The translations under genes were made by a program, and so were the position numbers. A DNA stretch of 64,000 nucleotides from NCBI GenBank assembly GCA_021740915.1, contig JAIOYW010000003.1, forward strand, positions 62,001 through 126,000, given 5' to 3'. Below the pieces are notes generated by a model. It was not told the DNA's origin, ran no database searches, and saw nothing but the letters and a program-made list of their open reading frames with translations. Source of the DNA: Ignavibacteriales bacterium (GTDB lineage Bacteria > Bacteroidota > Ignavibacteria > Ignavibacteriales > Melioribacteraceae). Shown piece after piece: positions 27,668-36,115 of this stretch (within the stretch, counting starts at the first letter, position 1; every line of letters begins with the position of its first letter).

Positions 27668-27769
27668 GACAACCGTTAGAATTAATGTCTTATCAATCTT
27701 TTGTCAGATTCCCGGTCTCCGGGTTTCCCCTGTATAATAGTCATTATTATATTCTGGAATTAATGAAAT

Positions 27770-28528
27770 ATGAACAATTTTAATCCTTTTAGTTTAGTTG
27801 ATAAGCGGATTTTAATTACTGGCGCCTCATCAGGTATCGGCAAAGGCATCGCTGAAATATTTTCCGCAGCCGGAGCAGAATTAATAATCACCGGAAGGAA
27901 TTCAGACCGTCTTAAAAAGACTATAGCAAGTCTTAATGGTGATAATCACAGACTTTTTACGGGTGATTTAACAAAAATTGAAGTGCTTGAACAATTGGTT
28001 TCTGAAATACCCCCTCTTCATGGCGTTATTCATTCCGCGGGTATAATTGAACTGATACCTTTCAAATTTATTACTTCGGAGAAGCTGGAAGAGATAATGT
28101 CTATAAATTTTACAGCGCCTGCAATTTTAACGAACAAATTATTAAAAGCCAAAAAGCTGCTTCCCGGAGCATCGGTTGTTTTTATATCTTCGATAACGGG
28201 GAATGAGGTTGGAACTGTTGGCGGATCAGTTTACGGCGCGAGTAAGGGAGCTTTAAAAGGAATGATCAAATCTTTGGCTATCGATCTTGCACGAAGCAAA
28301 GTCAGGGTGAACAATGTTGCACCCGGTATGATCGAAACCGAAGCAATTGAGGAGTTGGAAACTACTATATCAAAAGAAGCCCTTAATGAAGATATGAAAA
28401 ATTATCCATTGGGGAGATACGGCAATGTTTCTGATGTTGCTTATGCCTGTCAGTACCTTATATCTGATGCCAGCATTTGGGTGACAGGCACCACACTGGT
28501 TTTAGACGGTGGATTTACGACAAAATAG
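27770..28528 (+). CDS. SDR family reductase, FabG-like (3-oxoacyl-ACP reductase candidate)
   Basis: A 252-residue classical SDR. The cofactor motif TGASSGIG is at residues 17-24, HSAGI near residue 87 corresponds to NNAG, SS near residue 141 supplies the Ser, and Y155-x3-K159 (YGASK) completes the active site. VRVNNVAPGMIETE and the C-terminal VTGTTLVLDGGF are FabG-like. The likely reaction is NADPH-dependent reduction of a 3-oxoacyl group carried by the ACP just upstream. A CCCGG-TCT-CCGGG hairpin at 27711-27723 lies in the spacer before it. A role in sugar reduction is the alternative. Confidence 0.82.
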   Translation: MNNFNPFSLVDKRILITGASSGIGKGIAEIFSAAGAELIITGRNSDRLKKTIASLNGDNHRLFTGDLTKIEVLEQLVSEIPPLHGVIHSAGIIELIPFKFITSEKLEEIMSINFTAPAILTNKLLKAKKLLPGASVVFISSITGNEVGTVGGSVYGASKGALKGMIKSLAIDLARSKVRVNNVAPGMIETEAIEELETTISKEALNEDMKNYPLGRYGNVSDVAYACQYLISDASIWVTGTTLVLDGGFTTK

Positions 28529-28569
28529 AATTTAGTCCCTAATCATCTTTAATTATTTGAGAGTTACCT

Positions 28570-29583
28570 ATGGCATATATAAAAAAAATCAGTTATTACC
28601 TACCCGAAAAAATTCTTGACAATCAAGAGATCAGCAGAAAATTTCCGGAATGGTCGATGGAGAAAATTGGACAGAAAACGGGTATCACTGAAAGAAGGGT
28701 CTGCGGCAAGGATGAACTCTCTTCCGATATGGCGGTTAAGGTTGCAGAAAAATTTTTTGAGGAACATAATATTGATAGAGCAGAGATCGATTTTCTGCTT
28801 GTCTGCAGCATGAGCCCTGATTACCCTTTCCCGGCTAATGCCTGTTTAGTCCAGGATCTACTGGGCATGAAAAAATCAACAGCGGCGATGGATTATGCAC
28901 TGGGATGCAGCGGTTATCTCTATGGGCTGGCGGTTGCGAAAGGATTGGTGGATACCGGTATCAGTAAAAATCTGTTGTTGATTACTTCCGAGACTATTAC
29001 CAAATATATTCATCCGGAAGATAAGAGTAACATAACATTATTTGGAGATGCAGCCGCCGCCACATTAATTTCGACAGATGGCGAGTGTTCTTTGGATAAT
29101 TTCGTGTTGGGTACTGATGGATCGGGTAAAAAGCATATAATCATGCATCGTGGTGGTATGAGAAACCCCAGTATGATTGAAGTTGATGAGAAAATCGACG
29201 AGTTTGGGAATGTCAGAAATATTAACTATTTGCATATGGATGGTCCTGAAGTATTCAATTTTACTCTTGAAACTGTTCCTCCATTGATCAAGGAAGTCCT
29301 GGAAAAAGCAAAACTTGCCCTTGAAGATATTGATCTTTTTATTTTTCATCAGGCTAATGCATTTATGCTGGAGCATTTGCGGCGGATTTTGAAAATACCT
29401 AAAGAGAAGTTCTTTATGTGTATGGAGCATACGGGTAATACAGTGGCATCTACAATCCCAATTGCTATGTATGAAGCAGCTAAGCAAGGTAAAATAAAGA
29501 AAGGTGGTAAAGTTTTACTTGCTGCTTTCGGTACAGGCTACTCATGGGGTAGTTGTATTCTGGATTATGAAGCAGGGTACTGA
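28570..29583 (+). CDS. 3-oxoacyl-ACP synthase III family protein (FabH-like)
   Basis: A 337-residue thiolase-fold enzyme with the complete KAS III triad: C113 in ALGCSGYLYGL, H260 in FHQANAFMLEHL and N290 in HTGNTVAST. GITERR near residue 38 and FGDAAAATLI near residue 158 are further FabH motifs. It would condense an acyl-CoA with malonyl-ACP to give a 3-oxoacyl-ACP, which the neighbouring SDR could reduce. Similar ACP/KAS III/reductase sets are known in Pseudomonas syringae for the 3-hydroxybutanamido group of modified viosamine on flagellin. That parallel, with the VioA-like gene nearby, is the basis of my proposal. Confidence 0.88.
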   Translation: MAYIKKISYYLPEKILDNQEISRKFPEWSMEKIGQKTGITERRVCGKDELSSDMAVKVAEKFFEEHNIDRAEIDFLLVCSMSPDYPFPANACLVQDLLGMKKSTAAMDYALGCSGYLYGLAVAKGLVDTGISKNLLLITSETITKYIHPEDKSNITLFGDAAAATLISTDGECSLDNFVLGTDGSGKKHIIMHRGGMRNPSMIEVDEKIDEFGNVRNINYLHMDGPEVFNFTLETVPPLIKEVLEKAKLALEDIDLFIFHQANAFMLEHLRRILKIPKEKFFMCMEHTGNTVASTIPIAMYEAAKQGKIKKGGKVLLAAFGTGYSWGSCILDYEAGY

Positions 29584-29844
29584 TTAATTTTCGTTTTTTC
29601 ATTTTTTTATATTTATACACCGGGTAATAAACCCCGAAATCTTCCGTTAAATTGAGCATGCTGCATTCCAGATGCCGAATTCATTTTCTGACTTGTGAAC
29701 TGATTTATGGGCTATTTATCCTTTCGATCGGAAAACATTCAGAAAATATTCTTTAGCTGGCTTTCTTTCGGCTACATTAATAATTGTTATCAACAAATAC
29801 TAGTTCTTAAAATACTTCGCCGATTTTTTCAATACTAAAGCAAT

Positions 29845-30474
29845 ATGAAAAATCTAATAATTATTGGAGCACGTAATCTTGGGCGGGAAACATTCAGCCT
29901 TGCTAAAACATGTGCAGAACATAGCCGTGATTTTAAGATCAAGGGATTTTTGGATGACAAAAATTCGGCTTTAGACGGATTTAATTACCCCATAAAAGTT
30001 ATTTCGTCGGTAGAAAGCTATTCAATCCAGAATGGTGACGTATTTATCTGTGCTTTGGCGGAAGGCAAATATAAAGAGATTTATTCAAATATGATCCTGG
30101 AGCAGGGCGGCGAGTTTATCAGCCTTATTCACCCTGGCACTGAGATAAGTGAAAATGTAAGTATTGGAGCAGGTGCAATTGTGCAGAATAGTTGTATCCT
30201 CGGGAATGATATTCAAATAAAAGATTTTGTAACAGTGCAGTCCTTTTCCGCGATTGGTCACGATTCCATAGTTGAGGATTATGTGCATATCAGCGCTTAT
30301 AGTTTTTTAGGTGGCGGAGTGCATATGGCTAAAGGATCATTCACAGGAGTCCGGGCAACAATTTTACCAAATATTAAAGTGGGTATAAACAGTAAAGTAG
30401 GCGCATGCAGTCTGGCTGTCAAAAATGTACCTGAAGGATCAACAGTATTCGGGGTGCCGGCTGTCAGATTATAA
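29845..30474 (+). CDS. PglD/NeuD-like left-handed beta-helix acyltransferase
   Basis: A 209-residue protein with an N-terminal Rossmann-like nucleotide-sugar domain (LIIIGARNLGRETF, FLDDKN) and a C-terminal hexapeptide-repeat beta-helix from about residue 95. The catalytic His is in FSAIGHDSIVEDYVHIS near residue 137, as in PglD. Ending TVFGVPAVRL is typical. The family N-acylates UDP- or dTDP-4-amino sugars. It may serve either the VioA product or the 4-amino sugar made by PglF/PglE at the end of the window. A 261-base gap precedes it, so it may have its own promoter. Confidence 0.83.
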   Translation: MKNLIIIGARNLGRETFSLAKTCAEHSRDFKIKGFLDDKNSALDGFNYPIKVISSVESYSIQNGDVFICALAEGKYKEIYSNMILEQGGEFISLIHPGTEISENVSIGAGAIVQNSCILGNDIQIKDFVTVQSFSAIGHDSIVEDYVHISAYSFLGGGVHMAKGSFTGVRATILPNIKVGINSKVGACSLAVKNVPEGSTVFGVPAVRL

Positions 30475-30531
30475 ACGGTTACTCATTAATTTTTGCTGTT
30501 ATAGTAAAACTAATAAAAATAATTAAATGAT

Positions 30532-31248
30532 ATGAAATTTAATATCCCTATTCTGCCGATTACAATTAGTATTAATCGGAAAATAACACCGCCAGTTACA
30601 CGAATCAGGCGGGATTATAACAAAGTTTTCGTTATTGGTTTTAACAAAACCGGTACAACTTCAATGTATCACCTGCTGAAAGATTTTGGATTTAAGCTTG
30701 GTGATCAGACAACTGCTGAGATGCTAACTTTAGACCTAAAGAGCGATCATTTTTTGGACAGGCTGGTAAGATATTGCAAAACAGCTGATGCATTTCAGGA
30801 TATTCCTTTTTCAATGAGGCATCTTTACAAGGATCTGGATGCGGCGTTTCCCGGATCCAAATTTATTTTGACAGTTAGAGATAACGGGGAACAGTGGTTC
30901 AATTCCGTGAGGAGTTTTCACACTAAAAAATTCAGTTCTGATCCCTCTCGTCCACCAACGATTAATGATCTGAGATCATCTCTTTACAGGTACGAAGGAT
31001 TCCCATATGATGTTATTCAATTGCAACATAATATTCCTGAGGATAAAATGTATGTAATGGAAGAATATGTCAGTAGATATGAAAATCACATTGGGGAAGT
31101 GGAAAAATATTTTGCCGGAAGAGAAAAAGACCTCCTGAAGATAAATGTCGGGAAAGATGAAGATTTCACAAGGCTGACAAATTTTCTGCAGATCGAAACT
31201 GATATTAAAGGTTTTCCATGGAAAAAGAAGACCAAAGAAATAAAATAG
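30532..31248 (+). CDS. PAPS-dependent sulfotransferase
   Basis: A 238-residue sulfotransferase. VFVIGFNKTGTTSMYHLLKD (residues 32-51) is the 5'-phosphosulfate loop, and FILTVRDNGEQWFNSVRSF (111-129) with R116 and S126 is the 3'-phosphate binding motif. It moves sulfate from PAPS to a hydroxyl or amine, releasing PAP. The cysQ-cysC-cysD-cysN operon 14 kb upstream supplies PAPS and removes PAP. No membrane segment is present, so it should act in the cytoplasm, probably on the lipid-linked repeat unit. The acceptor is unknown. Confidence 0.85.
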   Translation: MKFNIPILPITISINRKITPPVTRIRRDYNKVFVIGFNKTGTTSMYHLLKDFGFKLGDQTTAEMLTLDLKSDHFLDRLVRYCKTADAFQDIPFSMRHLYKDLDAAFPGSKFILTVRDNGEQWFNSVRSFHTKKFSSDPSRPPTINDLRSSLYRYEGFPYDVIQLQHNIPEDKMYVMEEYVSRYENHIGEVEKYFAGREKDLLKINVGKDEDFTRLTNFLQIETDIKGFPWKKKTKEIK

Positions 31249-31397
31249 CCGTTTACATTAAGTCTTGTCTGAATCAGGCAGCTTCCGATTAATTTTCTTT
31301 CTTCGAATGAAATATTTCCTTATTAATATAATCTTACCATTACTTAATTATTCGCGACTAATTAATATTTACTCAAAATACGATTGATATCTTTATT

Positions 31398-32315
31398 ATG
31401 AAAAATAATTCACCATTGGTCAGTGTTTGCGTAATTGCATATAACCATGAAAAATATCTGGAAGAAACCATCATTGGCATTGTTAACCAGAAAACCACTT
31501 TTGATTTTGAATTACAGATACATGACGATGCTTCGACTGATTCTACTCCTGAAATAATCAGAAAATACGAAAAGCTTTATCCTGAAATTATCAAGCCCAC
31601 AATTCAAACCGAAAATCAGCTTTCTCAGGGTATTAAACCCCTTACACGATTTATCTATCCAAAACTCAAATCCAAATATGTGGCTTTTTGCGAAGGTGAT
31701 GATTATTGGAATGATATGAATAAACTCCAAAAACAGGTCGATTTTATGGAGGCTCATCCAGACTATTCTCTTTGTGCGCATGATACTAATTTCATTTTTG
31801 AGGAAGGCGTGAAGGTAAAAGAACAGTTTTATATTAAACCTGCAGAAGGAGATTTTACTTTTACATTTATGGATGAACTAAAAAATCACTTTATCCCGAC
31901 ACCATCCGTGCTTACCCGGCTTCAACTTATTTTGGAGATGCCGACCAATTTTAAAAGCATCGTTTCAGGTGATATTCAACTTGCCCTTTACCTTCTCAGC
32001 CGGGGCAAAGGATATTATTTCGCAGATAAAATGAGTACAAAGCGTAGGAATAGGGGCGGGATCACTTTTAATAAAGCATACATGAGTAAGGCATTCGAAG
32101 GAGCATATGAATTGCTTTTCTATATCAGTCAGTTTGCACCGCCTGAAAGCAGGCTGTACATAAGGAGGAAAATGGCTGAATATGAGCGGGCATTTATCAA
32201 AAAAAGGATGAAAATCAGACGTTTTGGATTCCCAATGCTTATTTTCAGAGCAATTATTAATAATCCTTCCTGGTTCATATATGGCTGGCATAATAAACCT
32301 GCAAATGGTAATTAA
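31398..32315 (+). CDS. Glycosyltransferase family 2
   Basis: A 305-residue GT-A enzyme. VSVCVIAYNHEKYLEETI opens the domain, QIHDDASTDST near residue 40 and FCEGDDYWNDMNKLQKQV near residue 98 supply the nucleotide and metal-binding aspartates. The EGDDYW pattern is common in GT2 members of O-antigen loci. It is inverting and cytoplasmic, adding one sugar to the lipid-linked chain. It lies 18 bases before the ABC flippase gene, so the two are likely co-transcribed. Confidence 0.88.
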   Translation: MKNNSPLVSVCVIAYNHEKYLEETIIGIVNQKTTFDFELQIHDDASTDSTPEIIRKYEKLYPEIIKPTIQTENQLSQGIKPLTRFIYPKLKSKYVAFCEGDDYWNDMNKLQKQVDFMEAHPDYSLCAHDTNFIFEEGVKVKEQFYIKPAEGDFTFTFMDELKNHFIPTPSVLTRLQLILEMPTNFKSIVSGDIQLALYLLSRGKGYYFADKMSTKRRNRGGITFNKAYMSKAFEGAYELLFYISQFAPPESRLYIRRKMAEYERAFIKKRMKIRRFGFPMLIFRAIINNPSWFIYGWHNKPANGN

Positions 32316-32333
32316 GCTATTGAGAGTAAAACA

Positions 32334-34139
32334 ATGCTAAAGAACATTAAGAAAATCCTAAGCCAGTATTTCTCTAATTTTTATTATTTCTTCAGATACC
32401 TCCGTTTCAGGATATTCTTCTTCCTTGTTATGAGTGTAATGAAAGGGATATTGGATGGGCTTGGGCTGGCGATGTTCCTGCCGCTGCTTAAGATGATCTC
32501 CAGTGAAAATGCAGATGCAGCAGACCATAATCTGGGGAATCTCTCATTTATTATTAACGCATTCGATGCCGTTGGGCTGGAAATGACTCTTTTCAGTATC
32601 CTCGGGACAATGCTTTTTTTCTTTATCCTTAAAGGTGTGTTTAATTTTCTTGAAGGATATCTGCAGATAAATAATCAGCAATTTTTTATACGCAGGATAC
32701 GCGTCTCAGGTATTACTGCACTTTCAGGATACAGTTATTCTTCTTTCGTGACAGCGAATGCAGGCAGGATACAAAACACTTTGACCGGAGAATCTGCAAG
32801 AGTTGCATTAGCGTATAGAAGCTATATGACGGTGATTACAAATACCGTCACGATATTTATTTATTCACTGCTTGCATTCCTGGCAAATCCTGAATTCGCT
32901 TTATTGGTGGGTGTGGGTGCATTTCTTACCAACATCCTGTTTTCTACTTTGTATCGTAAAACAAAATCTCTTTCAGAAGAAGTTGTTAATCATTCTCATA
33001 GCATTCAGGGGTTGGTGATACAGCAGGTTGCTTTTTTTAAATATCTTAAAGCCACCGGATTATCGCAGAAATATGCAGGGAGGTTGATAAAAAAAGTATA
33101 TGATATGGAGGACACACAGAAAAAAGTTGGGACTATCGGCGCTCTAATGACCGGAGTAAAAGAACCTATTCTGATGGCTGTTGTAATTTCAGTCATAATA
33201 ATTCAGGTGAGTTTATTCAAAGGCAGTCTCGAATTAATTCTGCTAAGCATATTGTTTTTTTATCGTGCGCTAAATAATGTGCTTCTACTCCAGACAGCCT
33301 GGAACCTTTTCTTATCGTATTCGGCATCTATGGTTAACTTCAAGAAATTTGAGCAGGAATTATTAACCAACAGCGACAGATTCGGAGATAAAAAATTTAC
33401 GGGACTTAGCTCTGAAATTGAACTTCGGAATTTGAATTTTAGCTATCCCGGAACTGATCTTCTTACAGATATTAATCTTAAAATTAAAAAAAATGTAACA
33501 ATAGCGTTTGTTGGGGAAAGCGGCTCCGGTAAGACAACATTATTAAATCTGGTCTGTGGTCTGCTTAGACCTTCTTCAGGAGAATTACTTGTCGATAAGG
33601 TGCCGATATCTGATCTGGATATTCACTCTTACTCACAAAAAATTGGTTATATCACGCAGGAACCGGTGATATTTGATGACACAGTATTTAATAATGTCAC
33701 ATTTTGGGATGAGAAAAACGAAAAAAATCTTCAAAATTTCAACATGGCTCTCAAGAAGGCAAATATTTTTGATTTTGTATATGATCTCAGGGAGAAGGAA
33801 GATTCCAGACTGGGGAATAATGGCATAAATGTAAGCGGCGGGCAAAAACAAAGAATTTCAATTGCGAGAGAACTTTACAAGGATATCGACATATTGATTA
33901 TGGATGAGGCTACTTCTGCGCTCGATTCAGAAACTGAGAAAAATATTCAGCTTAATATCGATTCACTAAAAGGCCACTATACAATATTGATTGTTGCTCA
34001 TCGGCTGTCCACCATAAGAAATGTTGATAGAATAGTTTTTCTTAAAGGCGGGATGATTCGTAAATCGGGTACATACAGGGAACTGATTTCCGAAGTCCCG
34101 GAATTTAAAAGAATGGCTGAGTTACAGGAATTGGGATAG
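32334..34139 (+). CDS. ABC transporter, fused permease and ATPase, PglK-like glycan flippase
   Basis: A 601-residue half-transporter with six predicted membrane helices (about 1-330) and a nucleotide-binding domain. Walker A GESGSGKT is at 394-401, the signature VSGGQ at 500-504, Walker B ILIMDEATSALDS follows, and VAHRLSTIRNVDRI holds the switch His. It works as a homodimer. In glycan loci such proteins (PglK type) flip a lipid-linked oligosaccharide to the periplasm; no Wzx flippase was seen in the window, which supports this role. MsbA-like lipid export is the alternative. Confidence 0.8.
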   Translation: MLKNIKKILSQYFSNFYYFFRYLRFRIFFFLVMSVMKGILDGLGLAMFLPLLKMISSENADAADHNLGNLSFIINAFDAVGLEMTLFSILGTMLFFFILKGVFNFLEGYLQINNQQFFIRRIRVSGITALSGYSYSSFVTANAGRIQNTLTGESARVALAYRSYMTVITNTVTIFIYSLLAFLANPEFALLVGVGAFLTNILFSTLYRKTKSLSEEVVNHSHSIQGLVIQQVAFFKYLKATGLSQKYAGRLIKKVYDMEDTQKKVGTIGALMTGVKEPILMAVVISVIIIQVSLFKGSLELILLSILFFYRALNNVLLLQTAWNLFLSYSASMVNFKKFEQELLTNSDRFGDKKFTGLSSEIELRNLNFSYPGTDLLTDINLKIKKNVTIAFVGESGSGKTTLLNLVCGLLRPSSGELLVDKVPISDLDIHSYSQKIGYITQEPVIFDDTVFNNVTFWDEKNEKNLQNFNMALKKANIFDFVYDLREKEDSRLGNNGINVSGGQKQRISIARELYKDIDILIMDEATSALDSETEKNIQLNIDSLKGHYTILIVAHRLSTIRNVDRIVFLKGGMIRKSGTYRELISEVPEFKRMAELQELG

Positions 34140-34859
34140 AATCCCACTTCGGATGTTTTATGAAAAATCGATATATTAAATTCAGATAGAATAATCACTT
34201 CAGGTATTTCCTGTCAATTAAAAAGCCCAGCTAATATTATTTGTTTGGAAGAACAAAAATGAAACTGAGTTTGCCAATAGCAAAATTGAATGAACTTATC
34301 AGCAAAAAAAATATATTGGCAAAACAATCGATTTTGCTGTATTGCTGGAGAATCTCGTAAGATGGTTATACATCACTCTTTGGTGAAAAATTTGATTTTG
34401 TGCAGATTGAGCAAATAAACCCGGATGAAGATTTTTTACACCCGTTGGTTATGAATGTTGTTTTGAGAAAAAAGTAAATTCTTATTAACGGAAACTGTTG
34501 TTTTTGGGGAAGAAACTGCTTTGTCGTTCATAAAAATATTTCAATTAATATTCCATCCAAAATTACTAATTTGCATTCCGAGTTCTTTCCCTTTCATATG
34601 ATAAGTGATTACCAGAGCACAAAGCCTTCAAACCATCATCATGTTGAAAAATTTTGTTGTTTGGTTATCATAATTGATAAGAATTAATTTATGGTTTTAA
34701 TCCCCCGGGAATCAATTAGTTACCGAAATGTTTTTAATGACTTGCTGGTTTTCAGCGTTAGAATTATTCGTGGATAAATTCTTATTTTATTAAGAAAAAA
34801 TTTTTAAATGTTATTATACCCGGTAATTCTCCTTGGTATTTTGTTGTTAAAACAATTTT
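34140..34859. other. Intergenic gap with gene decay
   Basis: About 720 bases with no intact gene. Bases 34259-34477 hold a broken coding fragment, listed separately. The rest shows stops in all frames. The next gene begins at 34860. No clear terminator was found after the ABC gene. Confidence 0.5.
34259..34477 (+). pseudogene. Frameshifted remnant, C-terminal piece of an unidentified gene
   Basis: Bases 34361-34477 read FGEKFDFVQIEQINPDEDFL and then HPLVMNVVLRKK to a TAA, a plausible protein C-terminus resembling the ends of some class I methyltransferases. The frame is closed upstream by a TAA, but the preceding stretch reads KTIDFAVLLENLVRW in another frame, so a frameshift explains the break. 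An ATG at 34259 opens a 33-residue frame that ends in a stop at the same place. The family call is weak; the evidence for decay is the frame change. Confidence 0.4.
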
Positions 34860-36113
34860 ATGACAATACTCTGGTTTACAAATACTCCCGCCAACGCAGC
34901 TGGTTTTTTTAAGGATCCGACTATCAAGGGGGGATGGCTTCAGGGACTTAATAAGGAAATTGAGGATAAGGTCAATCTTCACGTGGCATTTTTTAATCCA
35001 AAGGGACCTGCGGAGTTTACTTATGGTAATACTAAATTCCACTCAATAATCCCTAAGGATTGGAAATTGCGTCTGATTCTCAATTCTTTTTTTAATCTTG
35101 ATACAGATCGGAACGATAAAGCATTATATCTTCAAATAATTAATAAAGTTAAACCTGATCTGATTCATATCCACGGCACAGAAAACGGCTATATCAGTAT
35201 TTTATCAGAAACCCGGTTGCCGGTTATTGTTTCCCTGCAGGGTATTACTACTGTCATCTATAAGAAACACAATGCAGATTTTTCTCCACTACAGTTAAGA
35301 TCAGTTTCATATATTTCGGGCTTGAAAATGGCTTCGTTGCTGCCAAAAACTTATTTTAGTCAGAAAAAATCCTTCTTAAAAAGATATTTGAGGGAACAAA
35401 AATTCCTGAGTTCGGCTAAATATGTTGAAGGACGGACTGACTGGGACAAAAGAGTAGCAAGTATTCTCGCTCCCGGTGCGGAATATTTTCATGTTGACAG
35501 AATTTTGAGAAACGATTTTTATCAGCATACCTGGAAGAATCCGGGAAATAAAGTGCTGCAGATCCATTCAACTTCAGGCGCCGGTATATATAAAGGACTT
35601 GAAACGATTTTTGAAGCTGCTTACGAATTAAATAATATTGGGTTCAAATTTAATTGGAATATTGCAGGTGTATCCAAAGGAGATCCGATTCTTAGTCTAG
35701 TTAAAAAGCATCTTAAAAGTAAATATTCAGAATCGGGCATCAATTTTTTAGGAAAACAATCTGCCGGTGAATTAATAAAAAGTATGATCGTATCTGATCT
35801 TTTTGTTATGACTTCCCATATTGAAAACAGTCCGAATAACCTGGCGGAAGCAATGGTTTTAGGGATGCCTTGTATTGCCACACATGCAGGCGGAACATCA
35901 ACTTATATTAAAGACGGTGAAAACGGAATATTAATCCAGGATGGTGATCCCTGGTCACTTGCAGGTGCGATTCTGGAATTATGGAACAACAAAGAAAAAG
36001 CTCTCGCTCTGGCAAAAAAAGCAAAAGAAGATGCTCTCGAGCGTCATTCTGTCGGTAAGATTACTAATTCAATGCTGAAAATTTACGAATCGATAATTGG
36101 TAATAAAGACTGA
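34860..36113 (+). CDS. Glycosyltransferase family 4
   Basis: A 417-residue GT-B protein. TILWFTNTPANAAGFF opens it; LIHIHGTENGYISIL near residue 100 is the acceptor-domain strand; the C-terminal domain has the EX7E motif in SHIENSPNNLAEAM near residue 320 and CIATHAGGTSTYI. The EX7E motif carries Asn residues (ENSPNNLAE), as in some galactosyl- and fucosyl-type GT4 enzymes, but I would not assign the sugar. Two bases separate it from the polymerase gene at 36116. Confidence 0.83.
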   Translation: MTILWFTNTPANAAGFFKDPTIKGGWLQGLNKEIEDKVNLHVAFFNPKGPAEFTYGNTKFHSIIPKDWKLRLILNSFFNLDTDRNDKALYLQIINKVKPDLIHIHGTENGYISILSETRLPVIVSLQGITTVIYKKHNADFSPLQLRSVSYISGLKMASLLPKTYFSQKKSFLKRYLREQKFLSSAKYVEGRTDWDKRVASILAPGAEYFHVDRILRNDFYQHTWKNPGNKVLQIHSTSGAGIYKGLETIFEAAYELNNIGFKFNWNIAGVSKGDPILSLVKKHLKSKYSESGINFLGKQSAGELIKSMIVSDLFVMTSHIENSPNNLAEAMVLGMPCIATHAGGTSTYIKDGENGILIQDGDPWSLAGAILELWNNKEKALALAKKAKEDALERHSVGKITNSMLKIYESIIGNKD

Positions 36114-36115
36114 CC

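Noticed and set aside
27711-27723. CCCGG/CCGGG hairpin as a terminator after the ACP gene
   Set aside because: The stem has only five pairs and is followed by TTTCCCC, and the downstream SDR gene belongs to the same functional set; not listed as a terminator.
29065-29487. 140-residue frame on the minus strand inside the FabH-like gene
   Set aside because: It is antisense to a well-supported KAS III with all catalytic residues and has no family features of its own.
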